From Burkholderiales bacterium (GTDB lineage: Bacteria; Pseudomonadota; Gammaproteobacteria; Burkholderiales; SG8-39), in the NCBI GenBank assembly GCA_027457185.1, contig DAIDTN010000177.1:1-7481 (forward strand): 7,481 bases of DNA. The letters run 5' to 3'. Below are positions 1 through 5,218 of this stretch, piece after piece. How positions within the stretch are numbered: position 1 is the first letter of the stretch; each line of letters starts with the position of its first letter. The translations under genes were made by a program, and so were the position numbers. The notes beneath the pieces were generated by a model. That model was not told the DNA's origin and did no database searches. It saw only the letters and a program-made list of their open reading frames with translations.

Positions 1-573
1 GGCGGCGCCCTTGGTGAAAATGCCGCCGCCAAGGCGCGCGAAGATGGAGATCAGCGAGCCGCCGAATCCGAGGCCGATCAGCGGTTTGATCACCTCGCTC
101 AGTGCCTGCCCGTTGCCGGCGGCGTTTGCGGTGAGCAGCACGTAATAGCCGGTCACGCCGAGGAGACCGAGGCCGACTACCAGGAGGCCAGTGATGGCGC
201 CGCCGCGAAAGGCCACGGTGAGCGCCTCGTTCAGACCGGTGCGCGCCGCCTCGGCGGTGCGCACATTGGCGCGCACCGATACGTTCATGCCGATGAAGCC
301 GGTCGCGCCCGAGAGCACCGCGCCGATGACGAACGCGATTGCCGTTGCCGCGCCCAGAAAGATCCAGATGAGCACGGCTAGGACCACGCCGACGATGGCG
401 ATGGCGGTGTACTGCTTTTTCAGGTAGGCGGAAGCGCCTTCCTGAATTGCCGCGGCGATTTCGCGCATGCGCTCGTTGCCCGCGGGCTGAGCCAGTATCC
501 AATTGATCGACCAGCCGCCGTAGAGCAGCGCGAACACGCCGCACGCAAGTGCAAACCCGAGTCCTGCATTCAT
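1..573 (-). CDS. hppA: Membrane-bound proton-translocating pyrophosphatase, N-terminal part (cut by window edge)
   Basis: This integral inner-membrane enzyme hydrolyses pyrophosphate and uses the energy to pump H+ (some relatives pump Na+) out of the cytoplasm. The first 191 codons are visible; the family usually has about 670-700 residues, so roughly 70% lies beyond the left edge. Seen here: a hydrophobic N-terminal helix (about residues 3-27), a cytoplasmic stretch with the family-typical MREIAAAIQEGASAYLKKQY (34-55), further membrane helices (about 56-75, 78-98 and 125-148), GMNVSVRANVRTAEAA (95-110), and the GLGFGGSLISIFARLGGGIFTK block (167-188) that leads towards the PPi-binding loops. 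The ATG at 573 has a GGGGAG Shine-Dalgarno (plus-strand 581-586) 7 nt upstream. Residues deciding K+ dependence lie outside the window. It is divergent from pfp, a functional PPi partner, with repeat copy 1 between them. Confidence 0.95.
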   Translation of the reverse strand, partial: MNAGLGFALACGVFALLYGGWSINWILAQPAGNERMREIAAAIQEGASAYLKKQYTAIAIVGVVLAVLIWIFLGAATAIAFVIGAVLSGATGFIGMNVSVRANVRTAEAARTGLNEALTVAFRGGAITGLLVVGLGLLGVTGYYVLLTANAAGNGQALSEVIKPLIGLGFGGSLISIFARLGGGIFTKGAA

Positions 574-636
574 AAAGCTTCTCCCCGAAAAAGGTCGGCC
601 GCGACAGTCGGACCGTCAGTCTTTTGCAAACGCCGA

Positions 637-645
637 ATTGTAACA
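637..645 (-). promoter_or_regulatory. Candidate extended -10 promoter element for hppA
   Basis: Read on the minus strand this is TGTTACAAT, a TACAAT -10 hexamer preceded by TGN (extended -10). It would start transcription about 55-60 nt upstream of the hppA ATG. No good -35 hexamer is visible at 16-18 bp spacing, so the call rests on the -10 and its position alone. Confidence 0.35.
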
Positions 646-694
646 GGCTGCGCCCACCCAGGAACAGGGCGGGCGGAGCTTAATTTTTGTGCTT

Positions 695-718
695 GCGCGG
701 ACGGCGCCCCGTCCGCGC
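695..718. repeat. GC-rich perfect palindrome of repeat copy 1
   Basis: GCGCGGACGG, then a CGCC loop, then CCGTCCGCGC: a perfect 10-bp stem with a 4-nt loop. It opens the repeat. No T-run follows on either strand, so it does not look like an intrinsic terminator. Confidence 0.8.
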
Positions 719-719
719 G

Positions 720-770
720 GATCCTCGATTGTGAACGGATGAAAAGCGCATCCGTTCACAATCAAGGATC
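720..770. repeat. Hairpin A of repeat copy 1
   Basis: Arms 720-741 and 749-770 pair over 22 bp with one mismatch (C726 with A764) around the 7-nt loop AAAAGCG. The inner stem contains TGAACGGATG and CATCCGTTCA. The core ACGGATGAAAAGCGCATCCGT-like segment reappears in inverted orientation in hairpin B. Paired differences from copy 2 are described in the findings. Confidence 0.85.
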
Positions 771-814
771 TTGGATAAAAGCGACCCAAAATCGATCGTG
801 CTTTTTTTGTCGAT

Positions 815-865
815 AACCGTGTTTTTGGTACGGATGCGCTTTTCATCTGTGCCAAAAACAAGGTT
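815..865. repeat. Hairpin B of repeat copy 1
   Basis: Arms 815-836 and 844-865 pair over 22 bp around the 7-nt loop CGCTTTT. There are two G-T wobbles (832/848 and 829/851) and one G-A mismatch (819/861). The loop-proximal part is the inverted form of the hairpin A core. It is followed directly by GGCGCGCAGAGCGC, which is shared with copy 2. Confidence 0.85.
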
Positions 866-922
866 GGCGCGCAGAGCGCACAATGGTCGTTCTTGCTATG
901 CGACGGCATAAGAGGCGCCGTA

Positions 923-928
923 TATAAT
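923..928 (+). promoter_or_regulatory. Candidate -10 box of the pfp promoter (TATAAT)
   Basis: A perfect TATAAT hexamer begins 2 nt after the end of repeat copy 1, so a -35 element would have to lie inside the repeat tail (around 900-906, GCGACGG), which is a poor match to TTGACA. Transcription would start near 935, giving a leader of roughly 48 nt before the pfp ATG at 983. Confidence 0.45.
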
Positions 929-982
929 AGGATCCGGTCGCAGATGGTCGCTGTTTAATCGATTCGAGGGAGCTGCCAGATT

Positions 983-2203
983 ATGCCGTACGGGAAAGTC
1001 CTAGTCGCTCAGGGTGGCGGGCCGACCGCCGTCATCAACCAGTCGATGGCGGGCGTAGTCCTGGAAGCGCGCAAATTTCGCAACGTCGAGCTGGTCTACG
1101 GCGCCTATCACGGGGTATCGGGAATCATCCAGGAGGAGTTCCTCGACCTGACTCAGGAAACCAGCCACAACATCGAGATGGTGGCCGACACGCCCTCGTC
1201 TGCGCTCGGCTCGACGCGCGACAAACCCGACCTGCGCTACTGCCAGGAGATTTTCAAGGTGCTGAAGGCGCATGGCATCGGCTACTTCTTCTACATCGGC
1301 GGCAACGATTCGTCCGACACGGTCCGGATCGTCAGCGAAGAAGCCATGCGCGCGGACTACCCGCTGCGCTGCATCCACATACCCAAAACCATAGACAACG
1401 ATCTGGTCGGCAACGATCACACGCCGGGTTTTCCGTCGGCCGCCCGCTTTGTCGTGCAGGCGTTCATGGGCGCCAACCTGGACAACGCGGCGCTGCCCGG
1501 CGTCTACCTGGCCGTGGTGATGGGCAGACACGCCGGCTTTCTGACTGCGGCGTCGGCGCTGGGAAAGAAGTTTCCCGACGACGGTCCGCACCTGATCTAC
1601 ATCCCGGAGCGCACCTTCAGCCTGGAAAAATTCATCGCGGACGTCAAGAGCGCGTACGACAAGTATGGCCGCTGCGTGATCGCCGCCTCCGAGGGCATTC
1701 ACGACAGCCAGGGTAACCCCATCATTACCCAGTTGACCCGCCAGGTGGAGCGCGACGCACACGGCAATGTTCAACTTTCCGGCACCGGAGCCCTGACCGA
1801 CCTGCTGTGCGACGAAATCAAGCGCAAACTGGGCATCAAGCGCGTGCGCGGCGACACCTTCGGCTATGTTCAGCGCTCGTTCATGGGCTGTGTCTCGGAC
1901 GTCGATCAGCGCGAGGCGCGCGAAGTCGGCGAAAAAGCGGTGCAATACGCCATGTGGGGCAATCGCGACGGCTCCGTGGCGATCAAGCGCACCGGGTTTT
2001 ACTCGGTCGACTACCAGTTGGTTCCACTCGAGTCCGTGGCCGGGAAGACGCGCGTCATGGAAGACGAATTCATCGCCTCCGGCGGAACCGATGTCACCGA
2101 CGCCTACCGGCTTTATCTGCGCCCGCTGCTGGGCTCAGGCATGCCGGACGCCTATCGCTTGCGGCTGAACCGGGTCGACAAGATTCTCAATCCCGTGAAA
2201 TAG
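983..2203 (+). CDS. pfp: Pyrophosphate-type 6-phosphofructokinase
   Basis: This cytosolic enzyme interconverts fructose-6-phosphate and fructose-1,6-bisphosphate, probably with PPi as phosphoryl donor, a reversible step of glycolysis and gluconeogenesis. The 406-aa length fits the long bacterial Pfp group rather than the roughly 320-aa ATP enzymes. Visible motifs: phosphate-binding QGGGPTAVINQS (10-21); GGNDS (106-110), whose Asp109 sits where ATP enzymes carry Gly (E. coli Gly104); PKTIDND (134-140), whose Lys135 replaces Gly124 and whose Asp138 is the catalytic base; MGRHAGF (180-186); IPER (207-210). Asp plus Lys at these two sites is the classic PPi signature. Asn108 stands where Asp is common. 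The ATG at 983 has GAGGGAG (966-972) 10 nt upstream. The gene is bracketed by two copies of the structured repeat, divergent from hppA and convergent with a second PFK. PPi use is inferred from the signature and from the neighbouring hppA; substrate range is not visible. Confidence 0.93.
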   Translation: MPYGKVLVAQGGGPTAVINQSMAGVVLEARKFRNVELVYGAYHGVSGIIQEEFLDLTQETSHNIEMVADTPSSALGSTRDKPDLRYCQEIFKVLKAHGIGYFFYIGGNDSSDTVRIVSEEAMRADYPLRCIHIPKTIDNDLVGNDHTPGFPSAARFVVQAFMGANLDNAALPGVYLAVVMGRHAGFLTAASALGKKFPDDGPHLIYIPERTFSLEKFIADVKSAYDKYGRCVIAASEGIHDSQGNPIITQLTRQVERDAHGNVQLSGTGALTDLLCDEIKRKLGIKRVRGDTFGYVQRSFMGCVSDVDQREAREVGEKAVQYAMWGNRDGSVAIKRTGFYSVDYQLVPLESVAGKTRVMEDEFIASGGTDVTDAYRLYLRPLLGSGMPDAYRLRLNRVDKILNPVK

Positions 2204-2268
2204 AAGTTTGCGATTCAGCTTGCGCGGATGAGATGCTGTCACTGTCCACGTTGATTGAGCTTGAGCTT

Positions 2269-2292
2269 GCGCCGACGGCGCCCCGTCCGCGC
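2269..2292. repeat. GC-rich palindrome of repeat copy 2
   Basis: GCGCCGACGG, CGCC loop, CCGTCCGCGC: the same 10-bp stem as in copy 1 but with one C-C mismatch (2273/2288). Here the copy difference breaks a pair instead of being compensated. Confidence 0.75.
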
Positions 2293-2293
2293 G

Positions 2294-2344
2294 GACCCTC
2301 GATTGCGCACGGATGAAAAGCACATCCGTGCGCAATCGAGGATC
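2294..2344. repeat. Hairpin A of repeat copy 2
   Basis: Arms 2294-2315 and 2323-2344 pair over 22 bp with one mismatch (C2296 with A2342) around the loop AAAAGCA. Compared with copy 1, pairs 2306/2332 and 2308/2330 are C-G where copy 1 has T-A and A-T. Confidence 0.85.
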
Positions 2345-2377
2345 TCGGATTAACGCCCCCGCACTGTCTTTATCCAT

Positions 2378-2427
2378 AACCGTGATTTCTGAACGGATGG
2401 TTTTTCATCCGTTCAGAAATCACGGTT
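2378..2427. repeat. Hairpin B of repeat copy 2 (perfect 22-bp stem)
   Basis: Arms 2378-2399 and 2406-2427 are perfect reverse complements over 22 bp around the 6-nt loop GTTTTT. Pairs 2385/2420, 2389/2416, 2390/2415 and 2392/2413 all differ from copy 1 yet still pair. On the plus strand the sequence after the stem is GGCGCG, so it is not a canonical intrinsic terminator. Confidence 0.9.
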
Positions 2428-2523
2428 GGCGCGCAGAGCGCGCAATGACTGCTCTTCGCATGCGACGGCAACTGAGACGCCGTGGAAACAGCGGCTTGGA
2501 CAAAGCCCTTCCGAAGCCGGCGC

Positions 2524-3633
2524 TCAATCCCCGAACGCGATTCCCATGTCCCTGCCGGTCTGAAGAGTGTCGCAGTCCAGCGGGACGCCCTTCATCCGGC
2601 CGGCGACGTCCTCGAGGGCGACGTAGTTCACGTTGGGAAACGCCAGGGCCACCATGACGCCCGATTGGTTCTCCGCCAGGGCGCGCACGGCAGCGGTGCC
2701 GAAGCGCAGCGCAGCCAGGCGATCGAAGGAGGTGGGGCTGCCGCCGCGCAGCAGATGGCCCAGCACGACCACGCGCGTATCTTTTTCCGTTCGATCCTGC
2801 AATACCCTGGCGATTCTTTCCCCGATCCCGCCCAGTCGTTCTGCGTGGCCGATCTCGGCCGGCTCCAGAATCTCGCGATGGCCGCCGGCGGGTTCGGCGC
2901 CCTCGGCCACGACGACGATGGAATACATGCGTCCCGCGCTGTCTCGTGCGCGGATCTTGGCGGCAACCTTGTCCAGATCGAAGGGGATTTCCGGAATCAG
3001 GATAGCCTGGACACTGCTGGCGATGCCCGCGTGCAGCGCGATCCAGCCGGCATAGCGCCCCATCACCTCCACCACCATCACCCGCTGATGACTTTCGGCC
3101 GTGCTGTGCAGTCGGTCCAGGCATTCGGTGGCGAAGGCCACCGCCGTGTCGAAACCGAAGGTCGTGAACGTCTTGTCCAGATCATTGTCGATGGTCTTGG
3201 GCACGCCGATGACGCGCAGACCCTTCAGGTGCAGCGCGTTGGCAATGGTGAGAGAGCCGTCGCCGCCGACCGATACCAGCGCATCCAATTCCTTCTTGGC
3301 GAAGAATTCCACGATCTCGTCCGTGCGGTCCACCTTGCGTATGCTTCCGTCCGGCATTTTCATCGGGAATTCCAGCGGGTTGCCCTTGTTGGTCGTGCCC
3401 AGAATCGTGCCCCCCTGGCTGGCGATCCCGCGCACGCTTTCCCGGGTGAGGCGGAACACGCCGCCCTCGGGATAGCGTTCGGGGAACAGTATCCCGTTGT
3501 ATCCCTCGCGGATGCCGTAGCATTCCCAGCCGCGGTTGGCGGCGCCGATGACCACCGCGCGGATGACGGCATTCAGGCCCGGGGCGTCGCCACCCCCGGT
3601 GCAGATGGCAATGCGTCGGATGTGGCTGGACAT
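2524..3633 (-). CDS. 6-phosphofructokinase, second paralogue (ATP-like donor signature)
   Basis: This 369-aa member of the PfkA superfamily phosphorylates fructose-6-phosphate to fructose-1,6-bisphosphate in the cytosol. Motifs: TGGGDAPGLNAVIR (12-25), the nucleotide/phosphate loop; GGDGS (123-127), where Gly126 matches E. coli Gly104 and favours ATP; PKTIDND (145-151) with Lys146 in place of Gly124 and catalytic Asp149; VEVMGRYAGWIAL (188-200); IPE (213-215), a sugar-phosphate-binding Glu; and LGHLLRGGSPTSFDR (291-305). Gly plus Lys is a mixed signature also known from ATP-using enzymes such as those of trypanosomatids, so ATP is the likelier donor, but PPi cannot be excluded from sequence. 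The ATG at 3633 is preceded by a GAGGGA-type Shine-Dalgarno. It lies 97 bp downstream of adk on the same strand, probably in one transcript with kdsB and adk. I leave the symbol blank because pfkA and pfp naming is inconsistent for this type. Confidence 0.92.
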   Translation of the reverse strand: MSSHIRRIAICTGGGDAPGLNAVIRAVVIGAANRGWECYGIREGYNGILFPERYPEGGVFRLTRESVRGIASQGGTILGTTNKGNPLEFPMKMPDGSIRKVDRTDEIVEFFAKKELDALVSVGGDGSLTIANALHLKGLRVIGVPKTIDNDLDKTFTTFGFDTAVAFATECLDRLHSTAESHQRVMVVEVMGRYAGWIALHAGIASSVQAILIPEIPFDLDKVAAKIRARDSAGRMYSIVVVAEGAEPAGGHREILEPAEIGHAERLGGIGERIARVLQDRTEKDTRVVVLGHLLRGGSPTSFDRLAALRFGTAAVRALAENQSGVMVALAFPNVNYVALEDVAGRMKGVPLDCDTLQTGRDMGIAFGD

Positions 3634-3730
3634 GAGAATCCCTCGGTTAAGAGCTAAGGGGGATCGGAGGGGAGCCCAGGAATTCCTCGGCGCGTGCTAT
3701 CCCTCTGCGCGTCTTTCCCCTACGCTCGTA

Positions 3731-4384
3731 TTACTTAAGCGCAGTGAAAACGCGGTCGCGAATCTGCTCTACCGTGCCGGTGCCGGAGACCTTGCAGTGC
3801 CTGGGCGCCTGCGCATCGCCCCTGGCCTGCCAATTTGAATAGTATTCGATCAGCGGCTGGGTTTGCGCGTGATACACGTGCAGGCGCTCCTTGACGGTTT
3901 CGGGCCGATCGTCCGGGCGCAGGATCAGGGGTTCGCCGGTAAGGTCGTCTTTGTCCGCGACCTTGGGCGGATTGAACTTGACGTGGTAGCTGCGTCCGGA
4001 GGCCGGGTGTACGCGCCTGCCGCTCATGCGCTGGATAATTTCCTCGTCGGGAACGGCGATCTCGATCACGTAGTCGATATGCAAGCCTGCGTCTTTCATG
4101 GATTCGGCCTGCGCCAGGGTGCGCGGAAAGCCGTCGAACAGAAAGCCGCCGGCACAGTCGGGTTCAGCGATTCTGTGCTTCACCAGATCGAGGATGACTT
4201 CGTCCGAAACCAGTTGACCGGCGTCCATGAGTTTCTTCGCCTTCAGGCCGAGCTCAGTGCCGGCCTTGATCGCCGCGCGCAGCATGTCGCCGGTGGAGAT
4301 CTGCGGGATGCCGTATTTTTTGCAAATGAAACTCGCCTGTGTTCCTTTGCCTGCGCCGGGCGGTCCCAACAGTATGAATCGCAT
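3731..4384 (-). CDS. adk: Adenylate kinase
   Basis: This cytosolic enzyme catalyses ATP + AMP to 2 ADP and sets the adenylate energy charge. The 217-aa length matches the long bacterial form. Visible parts: P-loop GPPGAGKGT (7-15); the AMP-binding region with ISTGDMLRAAI (29-39) and GQLVSDE (56-62); FDGFPRT (83-89) with the AMP-contacting Arg88; and the LID domain (about 122-159) beginning GRRVHPASGRSYH and including DDLTGEPL. The LID has no Cys4 zinc site, as usual in Gram-negative enzymes. The terminal region has the common GTGTVEQIRDRVF. The ATG at 4384 has GGAG (plus-strand 4391-4394) 6 nt upstream. It starts 48 bp after the kdsB stop and is followed 97 bp later by the PFK gene, on the same strand. 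Confidence 0.97.
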   Translation of the reverse strand: MRFILLGPPGAGKGTQASFICKKYGIPQISTGDMLRAAIKAGTELGLKAKKLMDAGQLVSDEVILDLVKHRIAEPDCAGGFLFDGFPRTLAQAESMKDAGLHIDYVIEIAVPDEEIIQRMSGRRVHPASGRSYHVKFNPPKVADKDDLTGEPLILRPDDRPETVKERLHVYHAQTQPLIEYYSNWQARGDAQAPRHCKVSGTGTVEQIRDRVFTALK

Positions 4385-4432
4385 TGTAAGCTCCTTGTAA
4401 TCCTGGACAGCTGCTGGATCCCTGCATCCACC

Positions 4433-5218
4433 CTAGGCTGGACGCGCACTGGTGGCGAAGCTCAGGCGCACGCGCTCCAGGTCTTCCGCGGTATCCACGC
4501 CTGCTTCCGGCGTATGCTCGGTCACGGCAACCGCGATGCGGTACCCGTGCCAAAGCGCGCGCAACTGCTCCAGCGCTTCGAAGCGTTCGATCGCCGCCGG
4601 CTCCAGCCGGTGGTAAAGCTTCAGGAACCGGACGCGGTAGGCATAGATGCCGATATGACGGTAGCTTGGCAGCCCGGCCGGCAGCGCGCTTTGATTTAGC
4701 GCAAAACTATCTCGGGGATAGGGTATCGGCGCGCGGCTGAAATAAAGCGCGTGGCCGGAATGGTCGAGCACCACTTTCACCACGTTGGGATTGAGCAACG
4801 ACTCGGTGTCGGTGATCGGGTGGCAGGCCGTGGCGATGCTCGACTCTGCGTCCCCAGCCAGCGATTGCGCCACCGCGCGGATCAGTTGCGGGGCGATAAG
4901 CGGCTCGTCGCCCTGCACGTTGACCACGATTTCGTCCTCGGCGAACCCCAGTTGCTGCGCCGCCTCGGCAATGCGGTCGGTGCCGGTGGCGTGATCGGCG
5001 CGCGTCATCAGCGCCTGGTGGCCGTAGCTTCGCACCGCGTCGAACACCTGCTGGTGGTCGGTCGCCACCCAGACCGCTTCGGCGCCGCTTTCGCGGGCGC
5101 GCTCGGCCACATGCACCACCATGGGTTTGCCGGCGATGTCGGCCAGCGGCTTGGCGTGCAGGCGGCTGGAAGCGTAGCGCGCGGGAATCACCACCTGGAA
5201 GGCGCCGGATCGACTCAT
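4433..5218 (-). CDS. kdsB: 3-deoxy-manno-octulosonate cytidylyltransferase (CMP-KDO synthetase)
   Basis: This cytosolic enzyme activates KDO with CTP to give CMP-KDO, the donor for inner-core LPS, and so marks the cell as Gram-negative. The 261-aa length is typical. Motifs: nucleotide-binding VVIPARYASSRLHAKPL (9-25), DHATGTDRIAEA (75-86), the metal/substrate loop NVQGDEP (100-106), and a C-terminal GVDTAEDLERVR segment that corresponds to the family's usual GIDTPEDLERVR. The ATG at 5218 puts the PARY motif at the usual distance from the N-terminus, although no convincing Shine-Dalgarno precedes it (TTCCGCTGTCTCAAAC). It is the first gene of the kdsB-adk-PFK run and diverges from rhlE. The lpxK and Trm112-like genes often found just upstream in proteobacteria are absent here. 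Confidence 0.96.
   Translation of the reverse strand: MSRSGAFQVVIPARYASSRLHAKPLADIAGKPMVVHVAERARESGAEAVWVATDHQQVFDAVRSYGHQALMTRADHATGTDRIAEAAQQLGFAEDEIVVNVQGDEPLIAPQLIRAVAQSLAGDAESSIATACHPITDTESLLNPNVVKVVLDHSGHALYFSRAPIPYPRDSFALNQSALPAGLPSYRHIGIYAYRVRFLKLYHRLEPAAIERFEALEQLRALWHGYRIAVAVTEHTPEAGVDTAEDLERVRLSFATSARPA

Larger units (their letters stand above)
691..921 (+). repeat. Structured interspersed repeat, copy 1 (upstream of pfp)
   Basis: This element, about 231 bp, recurs in the same orientation at 2265-2483. Order of parts: GC palindrome (695-718), hairpin A (720-770), an AT-rich spacer with a run of seven or more T (801-808), hairpin B (815-865), a short GC hairpin (867-881: GCGCGC-AGA-GCGCAC, one mismatch) and a tail containing ATGCGACGGCA (898-908) that ends in GGCGCCGT (914-921). 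Blocks identical to copy 2 are 700-721, most of both hairpin arms, 862-879 and 898-908. ACGGCGCC at 701-708 is the exact reverse complement of the terminal GGCGCCGT, so the unit may have 8-bp inverted ends. It fills most of the 409-bp hppA/pfp divergent gap. No plausible gene lies inside; the open frames crossing it are unlike any protein I know. It could be a MITE or BIME-like element, or a repeat-borne structured RNA. Confidence 0.85.
2265..2483 (+). repeat. Structured interspersed repeat, copy 2 (downstream of pfp)
   Basis: This second copy of the element, about 219 bp, has the same orientation and order of parts as 691-921: GC palindrome (2269-2292), hairpin A (2294-2344), spacer, hairpin B (2378-2427), a perfect short GC hairpin (2429-2443: GCGCGC-AGA-GCGCGC), ATGCGACGGCA (2460-2470) and the end GACGCCGT (2476-2483), one base different from copy 1. 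The inter-hairpin spacer is shorter and lacks the T-run. It occupies most of the 320-bp gap between the convergent 3' ends of pfp and the second PFK gene. The flanking 2204-2264 and 2484-2523 hold nothing I can identify. Because it lies between convergent genes it could act as a transcript 3'-end structure for both, but no U-tract follows either hairpin. Confidence 0.85.

Noticed and set aside
720..808. Hairpin A followed by a T-run (801-808) as an intrinsic terminator
   Set aside because: The T-run begins about 30 nt after the stem and is missing in copy 2, so it does not fit a terminator.
616..909. Minus-strand open frame of 97 codons across repeat copy 1
   Set aside because: It is formed by the repeat hairpins and is not kept as an equivalent frame in copy 2, and it resembles no known protein.
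929..982. Riboswitch or attenuator in the pfp leader
   Set aside because: The predicted leader is only about 48 nt and shows no stable fold or known aptamer pattern.
1001..1945. Minus-strand open frame of 314 codons opposite pfp
   Set aside because: It is the antisense shadow of pfp in GC-rich DNA; its protein is low in recognisable motifs while pfp has every family motif.
691..2483. CRISPR-like arrangement of repeats
   Set aside because: There are only two long copies about 1.6 kb apart with a gene between; no short regularly spaced repeats or spacers.
2482..3657. Plus-strand open frame of 391 codons opposite the second PFK gene
   Set aside because: Antisense shadow; the minus-strand reading gives an intact PFK with catalytic motifs.
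3634..3730. Possible regulatory element or promoter between adk and the PFK gene
   Set aside because: I see no convincing promoter, hairpin with T-run or repeat copy in these 97 bp; cotranscription is the simpler reading.
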